A stretch of 64,000 nucleotides of DNA from positions 496,001-560,000 of the forward strand of contig NZ_CP142104.1 of assembly GCF_035751725.1 (NCBI RefSeq), in the 5' to 3' direction. The DNA comes from Pseudomonas frederiksbergensis (lineage in GTDB: Bacteria; Pseudomonadota; Gammaproteobacteria; Pseudomonadales; Pseudomonadaceae). Numbering within the stretch: the first letter of the stretch is position 1; each line of letters opens with the position of its first letter. The notes below the pieces were generated by a model that saw nothing but the letters and a program-made list of their open reading frames with translations, did no database searches and was not told the DNA's origin. Shown here piece after piece: positions 6,550 to 14,614 of this stretch. The position numbers were made by a program, and so were the translations under genes.

Positions 6550-7254
6550 TTATATATTTATTTTATTTTTTAGTGTCTTGCTAACCCTTTCCCTATTTTC
6601 AGTAAAAGCCTTCAGCCCTCCTGCGCGAAGACTGCAAGCATCACAGCCCCCGCACCCACTGCCCACCACGCCGTTATAACAAGTCAGCGTACGGTTCATC
6701 ACTAGTTCCAGCTGGTTGTGATAATCCGCCAAGGCCCAGGTCTCTGCCTTGTTCAGCCACATCAACGGAGTCTCGATGCGCAATTTGTAATCCATGCCGG
6801 TTTCGATCGCGATGTTCATGGCTTTTACAAAACTGTCCCGGCAATCCGGATACCCTGAAAAATCCGTTTCGCACACACCGGTGATCACCGCTTCAGCCCC
6901 CACTTGATAGGCATAGATCGACGCCAACGTCAGAAACAGAATATTGCGACCCGGCACGAATGTATTAGGCGGGCCGTCCTTGCTGCTGTTCGCCGAGGGA
7001 ACCGGAATATTGGCGCGAGTCAGGCTGCTGACCGCCAGTTCGTTCAATAACGTGGTGTCCAGGACTTTATGGGCCGTCACGCCAAAATGCTTGGCGAGGT
7101 CCTTCGCCACTTCAATCTCGGCGCGATGGCGTTGGCCGTAATCGAAGGTGATGCAGTGGATTTCGTCGTACTGGGGTAATGCGTGGATCAGGCAGGTGGT
7201 GGAATCCTGGCCGCCGCTGAAAACGATCACGGCTTTCTTGGTCACTTCATTCAT
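6550..7254 (-). CDS. queC: 7-cyano-7-deazaguanine (preQ0) synthase, enterobacterial type
   Basis: QueC converts 7-carboxy-7-deazaguanine to preQ0 with ATP and ammonia, the last step before queuosine-specific reduction. The protein starts with [20 protein letters not shown], which contains the PP-loop ATP-binding motif, and has '[11 protein letters not shown]', '[15 protein letters not shown]', '[15 protein letters not shown]' and the C-terminal zinc-binding cysteines in '[16 protein letters not shown]'. I take M at 7254 as the start (234 residues), since longer frames only add unrelated residues. These motifs match the E. coli QueC type far better than the usual pseudomonad protein, which lies next to queE and reads 'LLSGGLDSATV'. 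The gene stands alone between accessory genes and its 3' end is AT-rich, so it is probably an acquired second copy (inference). Confidence 0.9.
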   Translation of the reverse strand: MNEVTKKAVIVFSGGQDSTTCLIHALPQYDEIHCITFDYGQRHRAEIEVAKDLAKHFGVTAHKVLDTTLLNELAVSSLTRANIPVPSANSSKDGPPNTFVPGRNILFLTLASIYAYQVGAEAVITGVCETDFSGYPDCRDSFVKAMNIAIETGMDYKLRIETPLMWLNKAETWALADYHNQLELVMNRTLTCYNGVVGSGCGGCDACSLRAGGLKAFTENRERVSKTLKNKINI

Positions 7255-7332
7255 CCTTGGCATTCTCGGCTTTTGGTTGGGATGTGACCGTATCGCGTAC
7301 TTCAAGGACTTTGTTGTGGGACGTTTCGGAAA

Positions 7333-8262
7333 TTAGGTGTTCCGCTTTCCGAGTTTTGCTAGCTGCCTCGCGGGGGCAAGGTTGAGTGCAAGGACGCTGG
7401 TCAATACGATGGCCGTCCCGACGACGACCATCGCCGAGGGACGTTCGGCCAGGATCATCGAGGCCATCAGCATGGCGGTCGGCGGGATCAGGTAAAGCGC
7501 CATGGACGCTCGGCTCACATCGCTGTGGGCCAGGACGTATGCCCAGGCGAGGTACGCCAGCGCGCTGGGAAAGATGCCGAGCATCAGCACGGCCAGATTC
7601 ACCGAAGTGGGCGCTTGTTTCGCCTCGTTCAGCAGCCCGGGCGCGAAGAGGAATAACAGCGCGGTTCCCGACCAGACGGTGTAACAGACCATGGTCAGGC
7701 CGTCGTAGCGATGGCAATGGCGTTTTTGCAGGGCGAAATACAAGCTCCAGGACAATGCCGCCAGGAGGATCAGCAGTCCATGGGCATTTATCTGACCCAA
7801 ACCACGATCTCCCGCGACCACTACGGCAGCGCCCGCCAACCCCAACAACACGCACATCCACTGCCAACCATTGACACTGTTCTTGAAGACGAAACGCGCC
7901 AGTAGCGCACTGAACAACGGCGTGGTTTGGGCCAGGACACTGGCGGCGCCAGCGCTGACACCTCGCTGCCCGTAGTTGAGGGCGATGTGATGCAGGCTGA
8001 CGGCGAAAAAACCCAGCAGGGCGAGCAGCGGCACGTCCTTCAATCGAGGCAGGCAAATGCCCTTGGCCAAGGCCACAGCGGCCATGAACGTCGAGGCGAT
8101 GAGGAATCTCATCAACGCCAGGTGGCCGGGTTCGTATGCCTGAAGGCCGATGCGAATACCAATCGGTGAGTAGGCCCAGCACACAATGACGAACGCTGCT
8201 GCCAGGGACACCTTTACGGCTGATGGTTTCGAACCTTTGTTGAGCATTAGCCGCGTCTTCAT
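7333..8262 (-). CDS. EamA/DMT-superfamily inner-membrane transporter
   Basis: The 309-residue protein has ten predicted membrane segments in two EamA halves. The first begins with 'AAFVIVCWAYSPIGIRIGLQ' and contains 'ALMRFLIASTFM'. The second begins with 'GLLILLAALSWSLYFALQKR' and ends with 'YLIPPTAMLMASMILAERPS'. Such proteins export small metabolites, often amino acids or related compounds; the substrate is not evident. It is transcribed away from a LysR gene 85 bases upstream, the usual arrangement for a transporter under control of that regulator. Confidence 0.85.
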   Translation of the reverse strand: MKTRLMLNKGSKPSAVKVSLAAAFVIVCWAYSPIGIRIGLQAYEPGHLALMRFLIASTFMAAVALAKGICLPRLKDVPLLALLGFFAVSLHHIALNYGQRGVSAGAASVLAQTTPLFSALLARFVFKNSVNGWQWMCVLLGLAGAAVVVAGDRGLGQINAHGLLILLAALSWSLYFALQKRHCHRYDGLTMVCYTVWSGTALLFLFAPGLLNEAKQAPTSVNLAVLMLGIFPSALAYLAWAYVLAHSDVSRASMALYLIPPTAMLMASMILAERPSAMVVVGTAIVLTSVLALNLAPARQLAKLGKRNT

Positions 8263-8347
8263 CCAAGTGCCTGCCTCGGAGTATCGAAAACGTGGCCTAT
8301 CACCACAAGTGACTTAAACTCATCCAATCATTCACTTTGGGTGAGCA

Positions 8348-9223
8348 ATGGAACTGTCCCAACTGCGCATGTTGAAAGCGGTCTGCGACACCGGCAGCGT
8401 CGCGCGCGCCGCTGAAACGCTGCACTGCGTTCCGTCCAACATCACTGCACGCCTCAAGTCGTTGGAGCGAGAGCTCGGCACGTCGTTGTTTTTCCGCGAG
8501 GGACGTGGGTTGCGAATCAGCCCGGCGGGGCAAATATTCCTGGAATATGCGACGAGAATCCTCAGCCTGGCGGAAGAGGCTCGCCGAGCAATCGCACCCT
8601 CCAACGCTCCGAGTGGGCCGTTGCGCATTGGCGCGATCGAGTCCAGCGCCACCGGGCGCCTGCCCCAGTTGTTGGCCAGATATCATGCGCAGTTCCCGCA
8701 GGTGTCATTGGAGCTGAGCACCGGGACCTGGGCTCAGCTGCTGGACGATATCTCGCATCACCGGCTCGATGGCGCAATTGTCGCGGTTGACGTGGAGCGG
8801 CCCGGGCTCAAGCGAGCGGTGATGTACCGTGAGGATCTGGTGCTCATTGCTGCCGATTCGCTTGGTCCGCTGCGCAGTGCGGCGGATTTGCAAGGCCTGG
8901 CGATTTTCATGTGGCCTGTCGGTTGTCCGTACCGCCTGGCACTGGAGCAGTGGCTGCTGCGCCAGGGGCAGGCGCAGCCGATCACCAGCATCGCCAGCTA
9001 TGGCGCTATCGTCGGGTGTGTCAGTGCCGGGGCTGGTGTGTCGCTCGTTCCCAGGGGCATTTATGAGCGGTATCGCCAGGGGGCCGGTTGGACAGGGTAC
9101 GAATTTCCGGAATTGGCGGGAGTGGACAATCTGTTTTATTGGAATGAAAACGCTGGACGCCATCCGGCCAGGGAGGCCTTTTTGGCGATGTTGGAGAGGG
9201 AGTTCGAAGGAGGGGACAACTAG
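8348..9223 (+). CDS. LysR-family regulator divergent from the EamA transporter
   Basis: The 291-residue protein starts with a typical LysR helix-turn-helix (MELSQLRMLKAVCDTGSVAR, AAETLHCVPSNITARLKSLE, ELGTSLFFREGRGL) and continues with the effector-binding domain ('GPLRIGAIESSATGRLPQLL', 'GCVSAGAGVSLVPRGIYERY'). It resembles PtrR/YneJ-like regulators of exporters, though the match is not strong enough to name it. The 85-base gap to the transporter should hold a shared operator. Confidence 0.88.
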   Translation: MELSQLRMLKAVCDTGSVARAAETLHCVPSNITARLKSLERELGTSLFFREGRGLRISPAGQIFLEYATRILSLAEEARRAIAPSNAPSGPLRIGAIESSATGRLPQLLARYHAQFPQVSLELSTGTWAQLLDDISHHRLDGAIVAVDVERPGLKRAVMYREDLVLIAADSLGPLRSAADLQGLAIFMWPVGCPYRLALEQWLLRQGQAQPITSIASYGAIVGCVSAGAGVSLVPRGIYERYRQGAGWTGYEFPELAGVDNLFYWNENAGRHPAREAFLAMLEREFEGGDN

Positions 9224-9235
9224 GTTGTTGTGGGA

Positions 9236-9276
9236 CTGCTGCGCAGCCCAGCGGGAGACAGCTCCCTCGCCACAGG
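9236..9276. repeat. REP-like element after the LysR gene
   Basis: The sequence 'GCGCAGCCCAGCGGGAGACA' followed by 'GCTCCCTCGCCACAGG' is a pseudomonad REP-type palindrome. A related arm occurs at 23.66 kb. It lies between the convergent LysR gene and the end of the APE operon. Confidence 0.6.
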
Positions 9277-9320
9277 GAAATTGCCGGCCTCCCTCCCACA
9301 ATGGTTTGATGATTAATCGA

Positions 9321-9767
9321 CTACTGCACCTTCGCCAAATCCCCTTTCAACGCAACACCCGCCATGATCGCCCCAGCGTGGCATTCGTAGGTCGTCGGGT
9401 CCTTGCGCTCGTTGCGCTTGTAGAAGCTGACGATGTTCGTGACGGCGTTGGCGCCGGCGTTCTTCGCGGCTTCGTGCAGGCTGATCAGGGCTGATTGCAG
9501 CACCCACTCGCAGGCCGCTTCATCGGACTTGTTGAAGGCGTTGGTTTTCTTGTTGGTCACCGCGCCCGGGCTGACCACCGTGACGTTGCCGGCAGGTTTG
9601 TGGCCGGCCAGGTAGAATTTCACGCTGCCGTCGATCTTGCCGGTGCGGATGGCTTCGGCGACCACTTTGTCGAACGGCAGGAATAGCGCGGTATCACGGG
9701 CCTGGCTGAGGCTTGGCAGGGTGCCGAGCAGCAGGGCGGCGGTCACGGCGATTTTCTTGAACGGCAT
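9321..9767 (-). CDS. Periplasmic protein of unknown function at the end of the APE operon
   Basis: The 148-residue product has a signal peptide (MPFKKIAVTAALLLGTLPSL, cut near SQA-RD) and a mature domain containing 'AGANAVTNIVSFYKRN' and two cysteines (C87 and C127 region). Proteins of this type are often annotated as excinuclease-like, which is not supported by any catalytic motif. AAGGAG lies three bases before the first of two adjacent ATGs; I use the second, with better spacing. It is the last gene of the APE operon, 31 bases behind a ketosynthase, and such a gene commonly closes APE clusters. The role is unknown; export or anchoring of the pigment is a guess. Confidence 0.7.
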   Translation of the reverse strand: MPFKKIAVTAALLLGTLPSLSQARDTALFLPFDKVVAEAIRTGKIDGSVKFYLAGHKPAGNVTVVSPGAVTNKKTNAFNKSDEAACEWVLQSALISLHEAAKNAGANAVTNIVSFYKRNERKDPTTYECHAGAIMAGVALKGDLAKVQ

Positions 9768-9798
9768 CATGGTCTCCTTGACCAAGGGATTAACGGGT

Positions 9799-11025
9799 TC
9801 AATGCCAGCGGCGGAAGATCAGCGAGGTGTTGACCCCACCGAAGGCAAAGTTGTTGTTCATCACGTACTCATTGCTCATCGCGCGAAACTCGTTGCGCAA
9901 GTAATCGAGTTTGCCGCATTCGGGGTCGACTTCATCGAGGTTGCAGGTGTGCACGTACAGTTCGCGGTTCATCATTTCGATGCTGAACCAGGACTCCAGC
10001 GCACCGCAGGCGCCCAGGGTGTGGCCGAGGAAGCTTTTTTGCGAGCTGATGGGCATCTGCTCGCCGAACAGGCTGCTGGTAGCCAGGGTCTCGGCGATGT
10101 CGCCCTGTTCGGTGGCCGTGCCGTGACCGTTGACGTAGCCAATGGCGGACGGCTCGAGGCCGGCATCTTCCAAGGCCAGTTCCATGGCCCGGCGCATGGT
10201 GCTCAACTCCGGGCGAGTGGCGTGCTGGCCGTCGGCGTTGCTGCCAAAACCGACGATCTCGGCGTGGATCCGCGCACCACGGGCCAGGGCATGCTCCAGT
10301 TCCTCGAGCACCAGCATGCCGGCGCCTTCGCCGATCACCAGGCCATCGCGTCCCTTGTCGTAAGGACGTGGGCTGGTCTGCGGCGCATCGTTTTTCAGGC
10401 TGGTGGCGTAGAGCGCGTCGAAGACCATCGCTTCGGTCGGGCACAGTTCCTCCGCGCCGCCAGCGAGCATCAACGGCAAGCGGCCGAACTTGATTGCCTC
10501 GTAGGCATAGCCGATGCCGTGGCTGCCGCTGGTACAGGCGCTGGACGTGGGAATCAGTCGTCCGGTCAGCCCGAAGAAGATGCTGATATTGGCCGCCGTG
10601 GTGTGGGGCATCATCCGTACATAGGAGTTGGCGTTCAACCCTTCGGCCACGCTGTTGAGCAGCATGTTGCCGAAGGCCTTGATCTCATCGGTGCTGCCGG
10701 TGGACGAGCCGCAGGAGACGCCCATGCGCCCGTCCTTGATCGACGGGTCCCCCAGCAGGCCGGCATCGGCCAGGGCCTGTTCCGCCGAGGCGACGGCAAG
10801 GCGCGAGACCCGGCCCATGCTGCGCAGTTGCTTGCGCGTCCAGTGGGCGGGGACCTGGAAGTCATCGATGGGCCCGGCCAGGCGGGTGTTCAGTTCGGTG
10901 AAACGGTCCCACTCATCCATGCGCCGGATGCCGCTGTGGTTGGCGGCGAAGTTGGCGGCGATGGTCTCCCAGTCGCTGCCGATGGAGGTGATGCCGGCCA
11001 TGCCGGTGACGACGACGCGCTTCAT
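9799..11025 (-). CDS. Beta-ketoacyl-ACP synthase (ApeR-like ketosynthase) of the APE cluster
   Basis: This ketosynthase of the FabF fold performs decarboxylative Claisen condensation on ACP-bound chains. The triad is complete: cysteine at about 164 in 'PTSSACTSGSHGIG', histidine in 'YVNGHGTATEQGD' and histidine in 'KSFLGHTLGACGALE'. The start MKRVVVTGM at 11025 shares one base with the stop of the upstream ketoreductase (TGATG), with GGAGG about ten bases before; an earlier in-frame GTG adds only two residues. In characterised APE clusters the corresponding protein is ApeR, a second ketosynthase beside the ApeO/ApeC pair. Confidence 0.88.
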   Translation of the reverse strand: MKRVVVTGMAGITSIGSDWETIAANFAANHSGIRRMDEWDRFTELNTRLAGPIDDFQVPAHWTRKQLRSMGRVSRLAVASAEQALADAGLLGDPSIKDGRMGVSCGSSTGSTDEIKAFGNMLLNSVAEGLNANSYVRMMPHTTAANISIFFGLTGRLIPTSSACTSGSHGIGYAYEAIKFGRLPLMLAGGAEELCPTEAMVFDALYATSLKNDAPQTSPRPYDKGRDGLVIGEGAGMLVLEELEHALARGARIHAEIVGFGSNADGQHATRPELSTMRRAMELALEDAGLEPSAIGYVNGHGTATEQGDIAETLATSSLFGEQMPISSQKSFLGHTLGACGALESWFSIEMMNRELYVHTCNLDEVDPECGKLDYLRNEFRAMSNEYVMNNNFAFGGVNTSLIFRRWH

Positions 11026-11753
11026 CAGCACAAGCCTCCGTTGACGGCCAGCACTTGCCGGGTGATGTAGCCAGCTTCGGCGGACATCAGGAAGTTCACC
11101 GCGCTGGCGACTTCTTCCGGGGTGCCCATGCGCTGGGCGGGGATCATTTTCATCAATTCTTCCACGGGCACGTTTTCATCGAGCATGGCGGTGTCGATCA
11201 ACCCCGGCGCGACGCAGTTCACGGTGATCTTGCGCTTGCCCAGCTCGATGGCCAACGCCTTGGCCGCGCCGATGAGGCCCGCTTTCGAGGCGCTGTAGTT
11301 GACCTGGCCACGGTTGCCGATCAGGCCGGAAACCGAGGTGATGCAGACGATTCGTCCAGCGGCGCGGCGCCGGATCATCGGCATCATCACCGGGTGCAGC
11401 ACGTTGTAGAAACCGTCGAGGTTGGTGCGCAACACGCTGTCCCAGTCGTCTTCACTCAACGCCGGGAAGGCGCCGTCGCGGGTCAGGCCGGCGTTGAGCA
11501 CCACACCGTAGTAAGCGCCGTGGGTTTCGACATCAGCTTCCAGAGCGGCTCTGCAGGCGGCGCGGTCGGACACGTCGAATTGCAGCACCCGGGCGTTGCG
11601 GCCCAGGGCCTGGACTTCTGCCTGGACGGCTTCGGCCTCGGCGCGTCCGCTACGGCAGTGCAAGACAATGTCGTGCCCGGCCTGGGCCAAACGCAAGGCG
11701 ATGGCGCGGCCGATGCCACGGCTGGAGCCGGTGACCAGTACGGATTCAGTCAT
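11025..11753 (-). CDS. 3-oxoacyl-ACP reductase (ApeQ-like, FabG family)
   Basis: The 242-residue short-chain dehydrogenase reduces the beta-keto group of the growing polyene. It has the NADP-binding 'VTGSSRGIGRAIALRLA', 'LNAGLTRDGAF' and the catalytic Ser and Tyr-X3-Lys in 'ITSVSGLIGNRGQVNYSASK'. Length and motifs fit FabG. It overlaps the dehydratase upstream by 4 bases and the ketosynthase downstream by one base, so the three are co-translated. ApeQ does this step in the E. coli APE pathway. Confidence 0.9.
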   Translation of the reverse strand: MTESVLVTGSSRGIGRAIALRLAQAGHDIVLHCRSGRAEAEAVQAEVQALGRNARVLQFDVSDRAACRAALEADVETHGAYYGVVLNAGLTRDGAFPALSEDDWDSVLRTNLDGFYNVLHPVMMPMIRRRAAGRIVCITSVSGLIGNRGQVNYSASKAGLIGAAKALAIELGKRKITVNCVAPGLIDTAMLDENVPVEELMKMIPAQRMGTPEEVASAVNFLMSAEAGYITRQVLAVNGGLC

Positions 11754-12217
11754 GGCTGGGTTCCTGTTGCAGGGGGTTCATTGAGGTACTGGGCAGCATG
11801 GGGCGGACGGAACACGTTCAGTCGTGCGGTGACATGGATGCCGGGCGCCTGGATATGACATTCGAACACACCCATGCCGTTGTCGTCTTCCAGGGAGCGC
11901 ACGCCATGGATGGCCAGTTCGGTGCCGAGGGGGAAATGTTCGACATTGCATTCGAACTTGCGCGTTCCAAGCAAAAAGCCCAGCTCCACGGCATCGCCGC
12001 GTCGGCGGGCATGACATCCGGCGAACGCCGCGACGCTCTGGGCCATCAACTCGATGCCGACCCAGGCCGGCAGGGCGCCGTCTTCACGGTTGAACAACCC
12101 GCCCGGCTTGACCATGGCCAGGGTATGGATCTGCTCGTCATCGAAGCTCACGATCCGGTCGATAAGAATCATGTCGCCTGCGTGGGGCAGCAGTTCGGCG
12201 AGCGGCCAGTCGATCAT
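11750..12217 (-). CDS. 3-hydroxyacyl-ACP dehydratase (ApeP-like hotdog protein)
   Basis: The 155-residue single-hotdog protein begins 'MIDWPLAELLPHAGDMILID' and carries 'PAWVGIELMAQSVAAFAG', where the His of PHAGDM and the Glu of GIELMAQ are the likely catalytic pair. It would remove water to form each conjugated double bond. Both ends overlap neighbours by ATGA. A second dehydratase domain is fused to the AMP-ligase at 23.7 kb, matching the two dehydratases (ApeI and ApeP) known in APE pathways. Confidence 0.85.
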   Translation of the reverse strand: MIDWPLAELLPHAGDMILIDRIVSFDDEQIHTLAMVKPGGLFNREDGALPAWVGIELMAQSVAAFAGCHARRRGDAVELGFLLGTRKFECNVEHFPLGTELAIHGVRSLEDDNGMGVFECHIQAPGIHVTARLNVFRPPHAAQYLNEPPATGTQP

Positions 12218-13410
12218 TGGGCGTCTCCGATAATGAGGCTGACGTTGTTGCCGCCGAAGGCAAACGAGTTGCTCATCAAGCGACGGGGGAAGGTCGGGTT
12301 CAGGCGGGCGCGGCTATCGATCCAGTTCAGCGCCGGCAGTTCGGGATCGGCCTGGCCGTCCCAGACGTGCGGTGGCAAGGCGTGGCTGGGGTTTTCCGCG
12401 CTCAGGGCCAGCCAGCAAAACGCCGCCTCCAGCGCGCCTGCCGCGCCAAGCGTGTGGCCGGTCATGGGCTTGGTGGACGAGCAAGGCACCCCCGCCGGAA
12501 ACAATCCGGCCACCGCATGGCTTTCCATGGCGTCGTTATGTTGCGTGGCGGTGCCGTGCAGGTTCAGGTAGTCGATCTGGCTGGCGTCCAGGCCAGCGCA
12601 GCGCAAGGCTTTTTCCATCGCCTGACGGGCGCCGCGACCGCTGGGTTCCGGCGCGGAAATGTGATGGGCGTCGGAGCTGGCACCGCCACCCAGCAGGGCA
12701 ATCGAGTGGCCGTCGCCTGGCGTCTTGCTCATGAGAAACAGCACCGCCGCTTCGCCGATGTTGATGCCGCTGCGGTTCACCGAAAACGGGTTGCAGCGCT
12801 CGCTCGACACCGCTTCCAGGGCGCAGAAGCCATTGAGGGTCAGCTTGCACAAACTGTCTACGCCACCGCAAAGCACTGCATCGCACAGGTCCAGGTCCAG
12901 CAGGCGACGGGCACTCATCAAGGCTCGCGCGCTGGAGGTGCAGGCGGTCGAGATCACGTAGGAAGGGCCGCTCAAGCCAAGCCAGTCGGAGAGGAAATTG
13001 GCCGGCGCGCTGAGTTCCTGCTGTTGGTAATCGTAGCCTTCGGGGAACCGTTGCTCGCGCAGGTAATGGGCGATGCCCTGGCTGGCCTCGTCGATGCCCG
13101 ACGTGCTGGTGCCCAGGACGACGCCGATGCGCGTGGGGCCGTAAGCCTTGATGGCTTGATCGATGTCGGCACGTATCTGCAATCCGGCGTCGAGCAAAAG
13201 CTGATTGTTGCGGCTGCGTTGCGCCACCAGCGCCTCGGGGATGGTTGGCAGATCACCCCTTGCCGAAGCCACCGGCAATGCCCGCTCGGCCACCCAGCCG
13301 GCTTCGACGCGCACGCCCGAGCAATCGCCGGCAAACAGGTTGCGCGCGACGTTTTGTTTGTCCCGGCCCAGGGAGCAGATGACCCCGAGGGCGTTCAGAT
13401 AAGCGGTCAT
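12214..13410 (-). CDS. Beta-ketoacyl-ACP synthase (ApeO-like) of the APE cluster
   Basis: The 398-residue ketosynthase has the active-site cysteine at residue 157 ('YVISTACTSSARALMSARR') and both histidines ('YLNLHGTATQHND', 'KPMTGHTLGAAGALEAAFCW'). In the characterised E. coli pathway the matching protein ApeO pairs with the chain-length factor ApeC. A CLF-like protein is encoded at the other end of this operon (27.2 kb), so a KS-CLF complex is likely here too. It overlaps the dehydratase and the lipoprotein gene by 4 bases each. Confidence 0.87.
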   Translation of the reverse strand: MTAYLNALGVICSLGRDKQNVARNLFAGDCSGVRVEAGWVAERALPVASARGDLPTIPEALVAQRSRNNQLLLDAGLQIRADIDQAIKAYGPTRIGVVLGTSTSGIDEASQGIAHYLREQRFPEGYDYQQQELSAPANFLSDWLGLSGPSYVISTACTSSARALMSARRLLDLDLCDAVLCGGVDSLCKLTLNGFCALEAVSSERCNPFSVNRSGINIGEAAVLFLMSKTPGDGHSIALLGGGASSDAHHISAPEPSGRGARQAMEKALRCAGLDASQIDYLNLHGTATQHNDAMESHAVAGLFPAGVPCSSTKPMTGHTLGAAGALEAAFCWLALSAENPSHALPPHVWDGQADPELPALNWIDSRARLNPTFPRRLMSNSFAFGGNNVSLIIGDAQ

Positions 13411-13889
13411 GGTGCGCTCTCGGTCAGCGGTGTGATGCGGTAGTTCGGGCCTTGCGGCAGGCGCAATTCAAAGTCCAGAGGTCGTTTGTAGCGCACCTGC
13501 CAGCGCATATCGAGGACGCGTTCAACGCCGTGTTGCCGGGCGACGGGGTAGCGGCCGACAAGCTCCGTTTCCGGGGTCAAGGCGAACAACAGCGCCGCGA
13601 ACAATTCCCGCGCCTCGGCATTGGGCGGCAACAGGCCGTCGGCCTGCCATTGGCCATCGACCAGGCGCTGGCGCGCCAGGGGAATGCCCAGCGGGTCCAT
13701 CATCGACCAGCGGATCCCGGTGCTTTCACGCTGGATCACCAACAGCCAATCCTGGCGCTGGCCGGCCAGTTGCCGCTCGATGTGCAATTGCAGCGGCAGC
13801 GCCAGGGTCGGCATAGGCTCGGGCAGCGGTGCCTGGCTGGCGCAGGCGCTGAGCAGCAGTGTAAAGCCGATAAGCAGGGCCCGGAACAT
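13407..13889 (-). CDS. DUF3261-type outer-membrane lipoprotein of the APE cluster
   Basis: The start MFRALLIGFTLLLSACAS at 13889 gives a 160-residue lipoprotein with a clear lipobox (LLSAC). The mature part is rich in beta strands ('LHIERQLAGQRQDWLLVIQR', 'WSMMDPLGIPLARQRL'), like the DUF3261 proteins that accompany APE clusters. It shares one base with the methyltransferase stop and overlaps the ketosynthase by ATGA. It is thought to act with the LolA-like protein and the MMPL exporter in carrying the pigment to the outer membrane (family knowledge plus inference). Confidence 0.8.
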   Translation of the reverse strand: MFRALLIGFTLLLSACASQAPLPEPMPTLALPLQLHIERQLAGQRQDWLLVIQRESTGIRWSMMDPLGIPLARQRLVDGQWQADGLLPPNAEARELFAALLFALTPETELVGRYPVARQHGVERVLDMRWQVRYKRPLDFELRLPQGPNYRITPLTESAP

Positions 13890-14614
13890 CAGGCGCCCCC
13901 TTCGAGCGGCTTGCGCGCCACCACGTTGACCAGGGTTTCCTCGCGCTCGCCAAACGGCTTGGGCCGACGCAGGCCCCAGCGTTCCAGCAGGCCGAAGTCT
14001 TTGGCGCGGCTCCACCACAGGTACGGGTAGGACACGTTGCGGTCCTCGAACAGGAACCCTTGGTTGCGGATCATCGCCAAGTACTGCGCGGCACTTTTCT
14101 GCACGTGCATCGGGTGGCGAAACAGCCAGCGGATCACCCAGGTGTCGATGTAGGCCTCGGTGGATTCAGCGAACAACAGGTAGCCGCCGGGCTTGAGCAC
14201 GCGATGGAACTCGGCGAGGGCTTTTTCCTGTTCCACCAGGTGATGAAAGGTCTGGTGGCAGAACAGCAGGTCGACGCTGGCATCGGGCACGGACAAGGTT
14301 GCGCAGTCGCTGCCGACCAGTTCCACCGTCATGTCCTGGCGGGCTGCTTCTTCGGCGCTCAGTTCCAGGCTGTGCGGGTCTGCGTCCACGCCGATCAGGC
14401 GTTGCGGCGCGAACACCTGGCGCAAATACTGGAACGACTTGCCCTGGCCGCAGCCGGCATCCAGCAGCACAGGGTTTGCCGGCGGCGCGGCGCTGAACAG
14501 GCCGCGCAGGTCCTTGATCGCCACGCGCAGCACATGATGCTGCCAGGTGTGACTGCGCAGGAACCAGAAACCGAACCGGGTTTCTTCGACGTAGTCGTCG
14601 CTCAGGTAGCTCAT
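13889..14614 (-). CDS. Class I SAM-dependent methyltransferase of the APE cluster
   Basis: The 241-residue protein starts MSYLSDDYVEETRFGFWFLR at 14614 (ATGA overlap with the oxidoreductase). It has the SAM motif I 'VLLDAGCGQGKSFQYLRQVF', the acidic 'IGVDADPHSLELS', and 'FCHQTFHHLVEQEKALAEFH' with 'RVLKPGGYLLFAEST'. Methylation of the aryl head group is the usual role of APE methyltransferases, but the position methylated cannot be read from sequence. Confidence 0.85.
   Translation of the reverse strand: MSYLSDDYVEETRFGFWFLRSHTWQHHVLRVAIKDLRGLFSAAPPANPVLLDAGCGQGKSFQYLRQVFAPQRLIGVDADPHSLELSAEEAARQDMTVELVGSDCATLSVPDASVDLLFCHQTFHHLVEQEKALAEFHRVLKPGGYLLFAESTEAYIDTWVIRWLFRHPMHVQKSAAQYLAMIRNQGFLFEDRNVSYPYLWWSRAKDFGLLERWGLRRPKPFGEREETLVNVVARKPLEGGA

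Noticed and set aside
9637..11070. 477-codon plus-strand frame over the APE ketosynthase
   Set aside because: It is an antisense shadow of the ketosynthase. It lacks motifs and has the biased composition of reverse frames.
12217..13443. 408-codon plus-strand frame over the second ketosynthase
   Set aside because: It is an antisense shadow; the minus-strand gene has a full Cys-His-His triad.
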